Source of the DNA: an uncultured Eggerthella sp.
GTDB lineage: Bacteria > Actinomycetota > Coriobacteriia > Coriobacteriales > Eggerthellaceae
Reading direction: 5' to 3'
Length of the DNA: 64,000 nucleotides
Assembly: GCA_900542525.1 (NCBI GenBank)
Contig: UQNZ01000004.1
Span: 62,001 to 126,000, forward strand
Position numbers and translations under genes: made by a program. Under the pieces are notes generated by a model that had not been told where the DNA came from, ran no database searches, and saw only the letters and a list, made by a program, of their open reading frames with translations. Of the stretch, positions 24,005 to 33,101 are shown one piece after another (positions within the stretch are counted from its first letter, which is position 1; each line of letters starts with the position of its first letter).

Positions 24005-26749
24005 ATGTATACTGCAAAGCTTCATATCTATCTTATAGGGTTTTCGCAGGACAGCGTCACGCTCATCTCGAACATCAAGCCTCTTTTCAACTTCCAGCAT
24101 AGCGTTCATGCAAGTGAGAGCATCGATACTGGCACGATCAGTGAAGCCGACCTCATTCTCGTACGAACGAACGCTCCTGAAGCAACGCAGCTCGTAAACG
24201 ACATCGCAGCGCAATGCAAAGACAGTGCCGATATCATCCTGGTAGCTCCCGCTGAAACCTTCGCCGAGCTCGATGAAGCGGCATGTCTCCTCTTTGATTT
24301 CTGGGAAGCGCCGCTTGACGATGCACTGCTCGCTTTTCATTTCAAGAAATGGCAAGCAGACCGAAAGCGCCAAGCCGATCTCTGGCAAACCGACCAATTC
24401 CTCAACACCACCATCGATTCGATTCCAAACCTTATCTGGTATAAAACACGCGATGGTATCCACGAGAAGGTAAACGACAGCTTCTGCGCCACCGTGCGCA
24501 AGACCAAAGAGCAAGTCCAAGGACGAGGTCACGCATACATTTGGGACGTGGAGCATGACGATCCCGCCTGCATTGAATCAGAGAACGAGGTCATGGCATC
24601 AGGCAAAACGTGCGTTTCTGAAGAGGCCGTGCAAACCTCCGAGGGCAATCGATTGCTTACCACCTATAAATCACCACTCTACGACATTGATGGCACGGTC
24701 ATGGGAACAGTGGGTGTTGGCATCGACATCACCCAAGAACGCGCTTACGAACAAAGCCTTATCGACAAGAACCAAGCGCTCGAAACCATCTTCCGCTCGC
24801 TCGACTGCGGCGTGCTCACCCATAGTGTCGATGGCACGCGCATCTTGGGCGTGAATCAAAAAGCGCTCGACATCTTAGGATATGCCACCGAACAAGAGAT
24901 GATGGACGATGGATTCGATACGATCGCTCATTCAGTGGTCGAAGAAGATCGTAACCGCATGATCGACCAGATCCATCAACTACGCAATGTGGGTGACAAC
25001 AATTCGACTCAATATCGCGTGCGCCACAGCGATGGCTCGCTCATTCACGTGATGGGTGATATGAAACTCATAGAAAACGATGGTGAACGCTATATCCAGC
25101 GCTTTTTGCTCGATATCACCAAGCAAAAGAACCTTGAGGCACAAAAGGAACTCGTACACCATAGCCTGATCCAAGCGCTCAGCAGCGACTATATGGTCGC
25201 CTGCTCATTCCAGCTCGATTCCAATACGAGCGAAGCGCTCCAAGTATCAGAAGACCTCGATGAAGAACTGCGCAACATCTTCGCAGGAAATATCGCACTC
25301 GAACAAACGATGAGCACCTACATCGACAAGCGCGTTGACGTTGAAGATCAAGAGATGGTCCGCTCCTTGCTCACCCCTCAAAACATTCGTCACGAGCTTT
25401 CCTTACACGATCGCTTCGACCGCATCTACCGCACCAATACGAATGGCGAGATCCAGTATTGCCAGTTGAGCGTTACAGGGGTACGTGCTGGCGAGGAAAA
25501 CTTCATCGTAGTAGGCCTGCGCAATATCGATCAGCAGATTCGCGAAGAGCTCGAACAAAAGACGCTCCTTGAAGAAGCGCTCGGATACGCGAATCGCGCC
25601 AATGAAGCAAAGAGTACCTTCCTCTCGAACATGAGCCACGACATCCGTACCCCCATGAATGCGATCGTTGGCTTCACCGAATTGGCAACACGCCATATGA
25701 ATGACCCCGAACGCGTAGAGGAATATCTCTTCAAGATCAAAACTTCAGGCAATCATCTGCTGAACCTGATCAACGACGTCCTCGACATGGGTCGCATCGA
25801 ACAAGGCAAGCTTTCGCTCGACGAAGGTCCCTGCGACCTGAAAGATATCTTCGCCGCACTCGAAGAGATCCTTGCTCCCGAGATCGAATCGAAGAAGCTG
25901 GAGTTCGATGTCAGCACGGACCTCACCCACAATGAAGTGCTCTGCGACAAAGTGAAGCTCAATCAGATACTCATGAATCTTTTGAGCAATTCGGTGAAGT
26001 TCACCCCCGCAGGTGGCAGGGTGCACCTGAGTCTTACTGAGCTGCCCACGAATGACATCGAAAGCGGCTGTTATCGTGTGGTCGTCTCTGATACTGGCAT
26101 CGGCATGGCTCCTGAATTCCTCAAGCAGATCTACGACCCATTCGAGCGTGAACGCACGCAGACGATCAGCGGGATTCAGGGAAGCGGCTTAGGTATGGCC
26201 ATTGTGAAGAATCTCGTCAACATGATGGGTGGCACGATCCAAGTTGAGAGCGAAGTAGGAGTAGGCACCACCTTCACGGTCATCTTCACCTTCAAGCTCG
26301 TCTCTGCACGAGATGCTGCAGCAGTGGAGAGAAGCGAGCGATCAGCACCCTTCCAAGCCGAACGTGCCCAAAACTACCACATCCTTTTAGTCGATGACAA
26401 TATGCTCAATCGTGAGATCGCAGTGGAGCTGCTCAGCGATGCGGGATTTGCCATAACTACTGCCATCAATGGCAAGGATGCCGTTGAACAAGTAGCTTCA
26501 TCCAGCCCAGGAACCTTCGACTTGGTGCTCATGGATATCCAAATGCCCATCATGAACGGCCACGAAGCTGCACGTGCGATCCGGGCTCTGCCTAATAAGG
26601 CAGTTGCCTCGATACCGATCCTTGCTGTTACCGCCGATGCCTTCGATGAAGACCGCCAGCGTGCTCTTGAAGCAGGTATGGACGGTCATCTTCCCAAACC
26701 GATCGAGGTAGACAAGCTCTTCGGCGTACTTGATACCTTGCTCGATTGA
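24005..26749 (+). CDS. Hybrid sensor histidine kinase with degenerate N-terminal receiver and PAS domains
   Basis: A 914-residue soluble protein. Residues 1-115 look like a receiver fold that lacks the usual acidic pocket and phospho-Asp (ADLILVRTNAPEA). PAS domains follow at about 130-245, 255-370 and a weaker one at 380-510. The phosphoacceptor is H545 in MSHDIRTPMN, then an ATPase domain (LMNLLSNSVKFTP, DTGIGM, GSGLGMAI). A true receiver is at about 790-910 with DLVLMDIQMPIMNG. The ATG at 24005 is chosen because GAGGG is nearby; a longer frame from 23963 has no ribosome site. TACAAT (23971-23976) is a likely -10 box. It is divergent from the other hybrid kinase. Confidence 0.88.
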   Translation: MYTAKLHIYLIGFSQDSVTLISNIKPLFNFQHSVHASESIDTGTISEADLILVRTNAPEATQLVNDIAAQCKDSADIILVAPAETFAELDEAACLLFDFWEAPLDDALLAFHFKKWQADRKRQADLWQTDQFLNTTIDSIPNLIWYKTRDGIHEKVNDSFCATVRKTKEQVQGRGHAYIWDVEHDDPACIESENEVMASGKTCVSEEAVQTSEGNRLLTTYKSPLYDIDGTVMGTVGVGIDITQERAYEQSLIDKNQALETIFRSLDCGVLTHSVDGTRILGVNQKALDILGYATEQEMMDDGFDTIAHSVVEEDRNRMIDQIHQLRNVGDNNSTQYRVRHSDGSLIHVMGDMKLIENDGERYIQRFLLDITKQKNLEAQKELVHHSLIQALSSDYMVACSFQLDSNTSEALQVSEDLDEELRNIFAGNIALEQTMSTYIDKRVDVEDQEMVRSLLTPQNIRHELSLHDRFDRIYRTNTNGEIQYCQLSVTGVRAGEENFIVVGLRNIDQQIREELEQKTLLEEALGYANRANEAKSTFLSNMSHDIRTPMNAIVGFTELATRHMNDPERVEEYLFKIKTSGNHLLNLINDVLDMGRIEQGKLSLDEGPCDLKDIFAALEEILAPEIESKKLEFDVSTDLTHNEVLCDKVKLNQILMNLLSNSVKFTPAGGRVHLSLTELPTNDIESGCYRVVVSDTGIGMAPEFLKQIYDPFERERTQTISGIQGSGLGMAIVKNLVNMMGGTIQVESEVGVGTTFTVIFTFKLVSARDAAAVERSERSAPFQAERAQNYHILLVDDNMLNREIAVELLSDAGFAITTAINGKDAVEQVASSSPGTFDLVLMDIQMPIMNGHEAARAIRALPNKAVASIPILAVTADAFDEDRQRALEAGMDGHLPKPIEVDKLFGVLDTLLD

Positions 26750-26786
26750 TCCCGCCAGTTTTCCCACAGCATACCTCAAGAGGTCG

Positions 26787-26803
26787 AACGACCGGGTAGT
26801 TTG
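26787..26803 (+). repeat. Intergenic 17-mer repeat, copy 1
   Basis: CGAACGACCGGGTAGTT occurs here, after the hybrid kinase gene, and again exactly at 46445-46461 after the YolD-like gene. The core AACGACCGGGTAGTT is a palindrome with one mismatched pair. Here it also overlaps the -35 region of a possible aroD promoter (TATAAA at 26822-26827). Confidence 0.6.
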
Positions 26804-26895
26804 TCACCCCGCATCGTGGTATAAAGAGAAAGAACAACGAATGACACCCGTTCGCGGTAGTTCACATCACAGATTCACATAGTGAGGAGACGATT

Positions 26896-27660
26896 ATGAC
26901 AGCGCTCGAGATCAAAGGCATGAAGATCGGCGAAGGCCTCCCGAAAACCATCATCTCACTCATGGATCCTACGGTCGAGGAGACCATCGAAACGATCAAG
27001 GCTGGCATCGAAGTAGGTGTTGACGCTTTTGAATGGCGCGGCGATTTCGCAGCCGACCTGCACGACTCAGCACAGATGGCAGCCAACAGCAAACTGATCG
27101 CTGCCGCCACACCGAACAACCCGCTACTCTTCACTATGCGCACCATAGAAGCTGGTGGACAAGCTACTCTCCCTGTCGATGAATATGTAGCGCTGAACAA
27201 AGCGATCATCGAAGCCGGTGCGATCGATATGGTCGACATCGATATCGAATTGGGCGAAGCATCCACCATGGAACTGGTTGCCTTCGCAAAGGAGCACCAG
27301 GTAGCAACCGTTATCTCCTACCACAATTTCAGGGGCACCCCTTCAGTTGAATGGATGGTCCATCTCATGTGTCGCATGCATAACCTTGGAGCAGACATTC
27401 CTAAGATCGCCACCATGGCGCTCTGCCCCGAAGATACCCTGCGCCTTCTACAGGCAACTTACGAAGTGTCGAAGCTCCATCATGATGGCCCGCTGCTCAC
27501 CATGGCCATGGGGCGCGACGGTTCCCTCTCTCGCTTGACCGGCGAAATGTATGGCTCTTCGCTCACCTTCTGCGCACTCAAAGCAGCGTCTGCCCCTGGT
27601 CAGGTTGATGTGCGTCAAGCTAAACGCATCATGCAAGAGCTGCATGAGGTCATCGCCTAA
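26896..27660 (+). CDS. aroD: Type I 3-dehydroquinate dehydratase
   Basis: A 254-residue enzyme of the shikimate pathway that dehydrates 3-dehydroquinate to 3-dehydroshikimate by a Schiff base. The Schiff-base lysine K170 (ADIPKIATM) and the general base H143 (ISYHNF) fall at the same numbers as in the E. coli and Salmonella enzymes. The C-terminal region (SRLTGEMYGSSLTF, then ASAPGQ) is diagnostic. AGGAG precedes the ATG. It stands alone, away from other aro genes; type I enzymes encoded alone can also serve quinate use, but no quinate genes are seen. A small hairpin CTAAAG/CTTTAG (27703-27718) follows. Confidence 0.95.
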   Translation: MTALEIKGMKIGEGLPKTIISLMDPTVEETIETIKAGIEVGVDAFEWRGDFAADLHDSAQMAANSKLIAAATPNNPLLFTMRTIEAGGQATLPVDEYVALNKAIIEAGAIDMVDIDIELGEASTMELVAFAKEHQVATVISYHNFRGTPSVEWMVHLMCRMHNLGADIPKIATMALCPEDTLRLLQATYEVSKLHHDGPLLTMAMGRDGSLSRLTGEMYGSSLTFCALKAASAPGQVDVRQAKRIMQELHEVIA

Positions 27661-27714
27661 CGACCGTGCTTCGCTAAAACACTTTCGTTATTCAGCGGGA
27701 TCCTAAAGAGGCCT

Positions 27715-30453
27715 TTAGAGCAGTGCGCCTGATGAGGCGAAACGATATGCCACACCATCAATGGTGTGGCTCCCCGTTACCATGACACCATTGTCTTTAA
27801 GGTAGTACCACTTGCCGCCCGACTTGAGCCAGCCTGTGCTCATGGCACCCGAGCCCTTGAAGTGATACCACGCACCCGAAATCTTCTGCCAGCCAGTCTT
27901 CATGGTGCCCGAGCCATTCAGGTAATACCAAACGTTATCCACCTGGATGAAGCCTGTAGCCATGACACCATCCTCTTTGAGGTAGTACCACTTGCTCTTC
28001 ACCTGCTGCCAGCCCTTTGCCATGGCGCCTGATCCTTGGAAGTAATACCAGTGGCCCGAAATCTTCTGCCAGCCGGTCTTCATGGCACCCGAACCATTCA
28101 AGTAATACCAAACGTTGTTCACCTGGAGGAAGCCCGTTGCCATGGCACCATTATCTTTGAGGTAATACCACTTGCCGCCCGACTTGAGCCAGCCTGTGCT
28201 CATAGCACCCGAGCTCTTGAAGTGATGCCACACACCCGAGATCTTCTGCCAGCCGGTCTTCATGGCACCCGAACCATTCAGGTAATACCAAACGTTATCC
28301 ACTTGCGTCCAGCCCGTAGCCATGGCGCCGTCCTCTTTGAGGTAGTACCATTTGCCACCCGACTTGAGCCAGCCGGTCTTATAGGTGCCCGAAGCGGATG
28401 TTGCGTAATACCAAGTGTGATCGACCTGCACCCAACCAGTCTTACCAGAGGTGAGTGCCCCCTTTGAATCGAAGCAATAGAGCCTACCATCGATCTTCTG
28501 CCAGCCCGTTTTCATATCGCCATTCTTCGCATCAAGGTAATAGCGCTTCGAGCCTTCATCCTTCCAGCCCGTTGCCATGGCGCCATCATCGTTGAAGAAA
28601 TAGGTCTTTTTGTCGATCACCTGCCAGCCCGTAAGGTATTCGGCGTCTTCATTGATGTAATACCAGGTCGATCCATCCTGCTGCCATCCCGTTGAAACGG
28701 TGCCATTGCTGCCGATATAAACCTTCTTGCCATCCACCTCGACAAAACAATTGGTGAGAGGTGTCGTGGAACCTTCCGTGCCGGGCTCGCCGAAGTAATA
28801 CTTCGTTCCGCTAGCCGTCTCTTGCCAGCCCGTAAGCTTATAGGGCAAGCCATCGCGGTAAGCACGAGCGCACGGTGCTTCATTGTGTTCCTGGATAACA
28901 ATCGTCTCATCGCCCTGTGCATTCACCTTCACGCCGCTTGAAGTGAGCTCGGCAACGAACGCCCCTTTGCCCCACTGCGCGAAGAGCGAAGCTTGGTAGT
29001 GACGAGCGCCCTTCTCTTGGAGTACCTCGATTGTCTCATTGGACATGAGCGAGAACGGTCCTGTTTGCACTGCAACAGCGCGATCCTCGCCGTTCGCATC
29101 CTTCAAAATAGTACGGAGGTAATCAGCGGAGTTCGAATTCAAACGACCATGATGGCCTAGCTTGAGCAGATCGACCTTGCCGATCTTCGACTTCAGAGCA
29201 TCTTCATCGCCCATGCTCTCTCCTGGAGCAACTAGGTTGTTGATATCTCCCGCCAAGAATGCACTGCGACCATTCGGTGCGGTGACCTTCACGCCATACG
29301 AGAAGTAATTCGCATCAGGGACCTTCGTTGTCTGATAGCCCTCATCGTAATTGAATATCTCTATAGTGGCGTTACCAAGCTTGAACACAGGTGAGCCTTT
29401 GCGCGGATCTTCTGTAGGAGCGGGGTCTTCTGTGGCAGTGATCGCTTCGCTCTTGGAGGCAACAGCGGCCGATTTGGCGCGCGCACTCGATGCTTGGGCG
29501 CTAGTTGATGAAGCAGCAGACGAAGCGGTTGACTGGGTAGATGATGCTTGCCCGTCAGCTGCGCCTACAACAGACGGTTCGGCAGATTCAGGGGGCGTTG
29601 CAGAAGCTGTCTGCGAAACACCCTCTTGCGTACGCGCTTGTTCGTCATCTTTCTTGGCGTTTTTGCTCGCTTCTCCCGTGGACAATGCCTCGCTCGTAGC
29701 GGCCTCAGCTGCCTTATCGCTCGCAGCTTCATGGGCATCAGAGTTGGATTCCGTGGTCATCTGCTGGGTGCCGAGCGTAGCAGGATCTGTTGGATCGGGA
29801 TCAGGGTCAGCAGGATCAACTGGGTCGGGATCGGGGTCAGGGTCGGGATCGGGGTCAGGGTCAGGATCGATCGGTTCTGTGTAGGAAGGATCAAGGTGCT
29901 GGATGATGCGCGCACCATATTCCTTCTGCGCCCACTCGGCCGCAGCGATCAGGCGATCATAGACGAACCGATTATCCCAGAGCGCTGAAGAGCTGGTGAT
30001 ATAGCTGTCGTCGTAAACCGGTGTGTAGATGGTCTTGGGATGAAAAGCATAAATGATCTGAGAAGCAGACCCGATATGATCGGAATGCGGGTGTGTGCCA
30101 ATGTAGAAATCGAGGTTATCCTGCGTCACCCCGATCTTGCGCATATAGGCGATGACCTCATCTTCTTTGCCTTGGCCATAGGTCGTGCCTGGACGCACAG
30201 GATAACGGAAATCGGAACCATCGGGTGCCGCTGAATCCTCGGCGGAATCAACCACGCCAAAATGCCCGTCGCACTCGACGATGATCGCATCCATATGGTC
30301 GAAGGGCAGCACATGGATACGCACCGAGCTCGATTCCGTCTGCCCATTTTCAGCATGAGCAGTCGTAGGAACAAAGAGCACTAGGAGCAGCGCCATAAGG
30401 ACAGCAACGAAGGTGGTGAAAAGATTCGATTTCTTCTGATACGTAGACAACAT
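27715..30453 (-). CDS. Secreted MBL-fold protein with 17 wall-binding repeats
   Basis: A 912-residue exported protein. Residues 1-34 form a signal peptide (cut after AHA). An MBL domain of the ComEC/competence type follows: HPHSDH (121-126), then AGD (401-403) and KLGHHG (431-436). Between these motifs lies a 160-residue low-complexity insertion (about 194-355): a run of DP dipeptides, then an Ala/Ser-rich stretch. From about 540 to the end there are 17 repeats of about 20 residues with TGW and WYY (CW_binding_1 type), which bind choline or glucans in other proteins. From repeat 7 they recur in sets of three (60 residues). The ATG 30453 has GAGGAAGA just upstream. It is probably a surface hydrolase; the substrate is unknown. 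Confidence 0.85.
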   Translation of the reverse strand: MLSTYQKKSNLFTTFVAVLMALLLVLFVPTTAHAENGQTESSSVRIHVLPFDHMDAIIVECDGHFGVVDSAEDSAAPDGSDFRYPVRPGTTYGQGKEDEVIAYMRKIGVTQDNLDFYIGTHPHSDHIGSASQIIYAFHPKTIYTPVYDDSYITSSSALWDNRFVYDRLIAAAEWAQKEYGARIIQHLDPSYTEPIDPDPDPDPDPDPDPDPVDPADPDPDPTDPATLGTQQMTTESNSDAHEAASDKAAEAATSEALSTGEASKNAKKDDEQARTQEGVSQTASATPPESAEPSVVGAADGQASSTQSTASSAASSTSAQASSARAKSAAVASKSEAITATEDPAPTEDPRKGSPVFKLGNATIEIFNYDEGYQTTKVPDANYFSYGVKVTAPNGRSAFLAGDINNLVAPGESMGDEDALKSKIGKVDLLKLGHHGRLNSNSADYLRTILKDANGEDRAVAVQTGPFSLMSNETIEVLQEKGARHYQASLFAQWGKGAFVAELTSSGVKVNAQGDETIVIQEHNEAPCARAYRDGLPYKLTGWQETASGTKYYFGEPGTEGSTTPLTNCFVEVDGKKVYIGSNGTVSTGWQQDGSTWYYINEDAEYLTGWQVIDKKTYFFNDDGAMATGWKDEGSKRYYLDAKNGDMKTGWQKIDGRLYCFDSKGALTSGKTGWVQVDHTWYYATSASGTYKTGWLKSGGKWYYLKEDGAMATGWTQVDNVWYYLNGSGAMKTGWQKISGVWHHFKSSGAMSTGWLKSGGKWYYLKDNGAMATGFLQVNNVWYYLNGSGAMKTGWQKISGHWYYFQGSGAMAKGWQQVKSKWYYLKEDGVMATGFIQVDNVWYYLNGSGTMKTGWQKISGAWYHFKGSGAMSTGWLKSGGKWYYLKDNGVMVTGSHTIDGVAYRFASSGALL

Positions 30454-30758
30454 TCTTCCTCGAAAACAACAACGATCGAACAATGAAGTAGTGCATTTGG
30501 GGTGTGTTTGGAAGGAGTTCCTAGTTTACAAAATGAAAACAAACGTGCAAGCAAATCGCCTCTTTTCAGGCTTCGAGCGGCATTCTTGGTGAGGGGATGG
30601 CATGCTTGCCAGAACGATTGTGGAGAATGAACGCATTCATCCAAATCGCACATCACAAGATTTCGACAATGATCCATCGAACACGCGTGAAAGCTTCTCT
30701 TTCACGTATCATTAGAGCGAAGAAAAGGCGCAATGGAAGCGCCATGTGAGGAGAGTCG
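30454..30758. promoter_or_regulatory. 305-bp divergent gap with an inverted repeat
   Basis: The gap separates the MBL-fold gene and the hydrolase operon. CGTGAAAG (30686-30693) and CTTTCACG (30699-30706) form an 8-bp inverted repeat with a 5-base loop, about 55 bp before the hydrolase start; it could be an operator. GGCGC/GCGCC (30727-30731 with 30739-30743) flanks the approach to the ribosome site. No gene is seen. Confidence 0.4.
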
Positions 30759-31769
30759 ATGAACCCCATTACCCAAGCAGCCGTGAAAGCCATCACAAAA
30801 CTGCGGCCGAACATCCAAGATGGCTACCTGCGCCAACGTGCTGCTGAAGATGCAAGTGCACGGCTCACTATCGCAAGTCCTCGCTGCCGCATCGATGACA
30901 AAATGGTTGCCACCTCCGAAGGCGCAGAGATTCCCGTCCGTGTGTTCACGCCACTCGATATCGATTTTTCCCTGCGCAACGGCTTGCATGTGAACGAAGA
31001 CTTCGAGGGCACGATCCTTTTCTTCCATGGCGGAGGATTCGCCAATGGCGATATCGATTTCTACACCGACACGTGCATGAAGATGGCGCTCAAACTCAAT
31101 AGACGCGTGGTATCCGTCGATTACCGCCGCTCGCCCGAGCATAAGTTCCCTGTTGCGCTCATGGATTGCTACGAAGTTGCTCGCCAGCTCTTCGCACGTG
31201 AGCTCTTAGATGATGTCGATCCGGAGCACATCGTGCTCTTCGGCGATTCCGCTGGGGGCAACCTTGCTGCCTCCGTTTCGCTGCTCGCACGTGAGCTGGG
31301 AGAGTTCACCCCACGAACGCAGATCTTGCTCTATCCGCTCGTCTATAACGATCACACCCTAACCAGCATGTTCGATTCGGTGCGTGAAAACGGAGAGGAC
31401 TATATCCTCACGCGTGAAGATATCAATGGATATATCGATCTTTATCTGAGTTCTCCGGAGGATTTCTTCAACCCCTATTTCGCTCCGCTGTTAGAAGTGG
31501 ATCTTTCCCATCAGCCACGCACGCTCGTGGTGAGCGCAGAATACTGCCCTCTGCGCGACGAAGGCGAAACCTACGCCGCCCGGCTCGAACTTGAAGGAAA
31601 CGAGGTCGAATGCGTGCGCATGCTCAACGCGATCCACGGCTACTTCCTCTATCCGAGTGTGTTCGGCTTCGTGCGCGATACCTATAAGATCATCGAGAGC
31701 TTCCTCGACCACCAGCCCCTTCCACAAGAAGATGATGCCACATGGCTCGCACTCCTTGGTACCGACTAG
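30759..31769 (+). CDS. Alpha/beta hydrolase, HSL-type esterase/lipase
   Basis: A 336-residue hydrolase of the hormone-sensitive-lipase group. The oxyanion motif HGGG is at 90-93 (LFFHGGGF) and the nucleophile S164 is in GDSAGG; D and H in YCPLRDEG and NAIHGYF complete the triad. It has no signal peptide. It overlaps the acyltransferase gene by 28 bp and is first in a three-gene operon, so it probably removes or transfers an acyl or acetyl group related to that enzyme's product. GAGGAG precedes the ATG. Substrate unknown. Confidence 0.87.
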   Translation: MNPITQAAVKAITKLRPNIQDGYLRQRAAEDASARLTIASPRCRIDDKMVATSEGAEIPVRVFTPLDIDFSLRNGLHVNEDFEGTILFFHGGGFANGDIDFYTDTCMKMALKLNRRVVSVDYRRSPEHKFPVALMDCYEVARQLFARELLDDVDPEHIVLFGDSAGGNLAASVSLLARELGEFTPRTQILLYPLVYNDHTLTSMFDSVRENGEDYILTREDINGYIDLYLSSPEDFFNPYFAPLLEVDLSHQPRTLVVSAEYCPLRDEGETYAARLELEGNEVECVRMLNAIHGYFLYPSVFGFVRDTYKIIESFLDHQPLPQEDDATWLALLGTD

Positions 31770-33067
31770 ACAATGTGGGGAAATATTATTCTTCCCAAGC
31801 AGGGCGCGCGGGCCAGACGGTCTTCCGCTTCGCAGCAACCTTCGTGGATTCCATCAGTCCTGAAGCGCTTCAGCACGCACTCGATCGGAGCATTACGCTC
31901 TTTCCCGGTTTCAATGTGAAATTGCGCAGCGGGCTATTTTGGCACTACCTTGAACCAGCCGATGAAGTCCCGCAGGTAGAACCTGAACGCTTGCCGATCT
32001 GCGCTGGGCTGCATGCTGATCTCAATAGTGTGCTCATGCGAGTGACCTATTTCCGCCACCGTATCAACTTGGAAGTCTCACATATGATCTCAGATGGACG
32101 CGGTACGCTCGAATTCTTCAAAACGTTGCTCAACGCCTATGTTGAAGAGCGCTACCAGGCCACGCCTACTCTACCAAACGAGCCAGGATCCACTCCAGAG
32201 CGGCGCAATGAAGACAGCTACACAACCAACTACGAACGCTCAAAAGCAGGCACAACCGAATCGGAGAAGGTCTATCACTTATTTGGGTGGAAGAACACCG
32301 CAGAACCTACGTTCATGGAATACCATCTTTCAGCAAGCGCAGTTCACAGCACTGCGAAGGATATGGACGTGAGCGTGACATCGCTCGTGATCGCGGCAGT
32401 CATCGTTGCTATCCGTGCGACGATGCCTCCTGCAAAGCGCAACCGTGCGATCCGCATGGATGTCCCCGTTGATCTGCGCGAGATTTTCGGATCAGAGACG
32501 CTGCGCAACTTCTTCGGGTTGGCATTCATCAGCTACACTCCGGGAAGTTCGGATGCCTCGCTTGAAGATATCGCGCACCTCGTACAAACACAGCTCAAAA
32601 CCGGCACTGAACCAGAAGTGCTCAAACGGCGCATGAATCGCATGCTCAAGATCGAGAAGAACCCCTTTATCTCGCATGCCCCACTCTTCTTGAAAGACGG
32701 TGCGCTCATGTTCGCAAATTGGATGGCAGCGCAAGAGGTCACCACCACGGTATCGAGCATCGGACGCATCACGCTCGATCCTGCAACCGAGCCTTATGTG
32801 TCCGATATCAATGTCTCAACTTCGACCCATGGAATGAACTTTCTTTTCTGCACCTTCAAGGACGTGCTGAGCATCGTGATTTCGAGCATCTATGTGCGAC
32901 ATGATGTGATGCGCAATTTCTGCCGCGTTTTCACTGACTTAGGAATCGAAGGAACGGTCAGCGTGAATAAGACCTCCGGCCAAGTCGATCGCGAACTCAC
33001 CCAAGCTCACTTCGAACAGCTCTCCCGCCGCATCGCCGAAGAGCGCAGACAAGGGAGTAAGCGATGA
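31742..33067 (+). CDS. Alcohol acetyltransferase-like condensation-fold enzyme
   Basis: A 441-residue protein with the HxxxDG active-site motif as SHMISDG (H114, D118), shared by alcohol acetyltransferases, condensation domains and polyketide-associated acyltransferases. The fold should bring an acyl-CoA (or carrier-bound acyl group) and an alcohol together; H114 is the general base. A second typical region is RMDVPVDLREIFGSETLRNFF, near the middle. There is no carrier domain or other assembly-line gene nearby, so a stand-alone ester-forming role is likelier than peptide synthesis. It overlaps the esterase gene upstream and lies 34 bp before the DUF6320 gene. Confidence 0.75.
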   Translation: MARTPWYRLDNVGKYYSSQAGRAGQTVFRFAATFVDSISPEALQHALDRSITLFPGFNVKLRSGLFWHYLEPADEVPQVEPERLPICAGLHADLNSVLMRVTYFRHRINLEVSHMISDGRGTLEFFKTLLNAYVEERYQATPTLPNEPGSTPERRNEDSYTTNYERSKAGTTESEKVYHLFGWKNTAEPTFMEYHLSASAVHSTAKDMDVSVTSLVIAAVIVAIRATMPPAKRNRAIRMDVPVDLREIFGSETLRNFFGLAFISYTPGSSDASLEDIAHLVQTQLKTGTEPEVLKRRMNRMLKIEKNPFISHAPLFLKDGALMFANWMAAQEVTTTVSSIGRITLDPATEPYVSDINVSTSTHGMNFLFCTFKDVLSIVISSIYVRHDVMRNFCRVFTDLGIEGTVSVNKTSGQVDRELTQAHFEQLSRRIAEERRQGSKR

Positions 33068-33101
33068 CGAGCATGCACATGAACAGCAGAAGGAGAAGGC
33101 T

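Noticed and set aside
29815..29880. Hexamer repeat in the MBL gene as a phase-variable tract
   Set aside because: The unit is six bases (two codons), so changes in number alter length but not frame; it may vary in size but would not switch the gene off.
29360..29884. Long open frame on the plus strand opposite the MBL-fold gene
   Set aside because: It is the shadow of the DP- and Ala/Ser-rich insertion; the opposite strand has a signal peptide, catalytic motifs and repeats.
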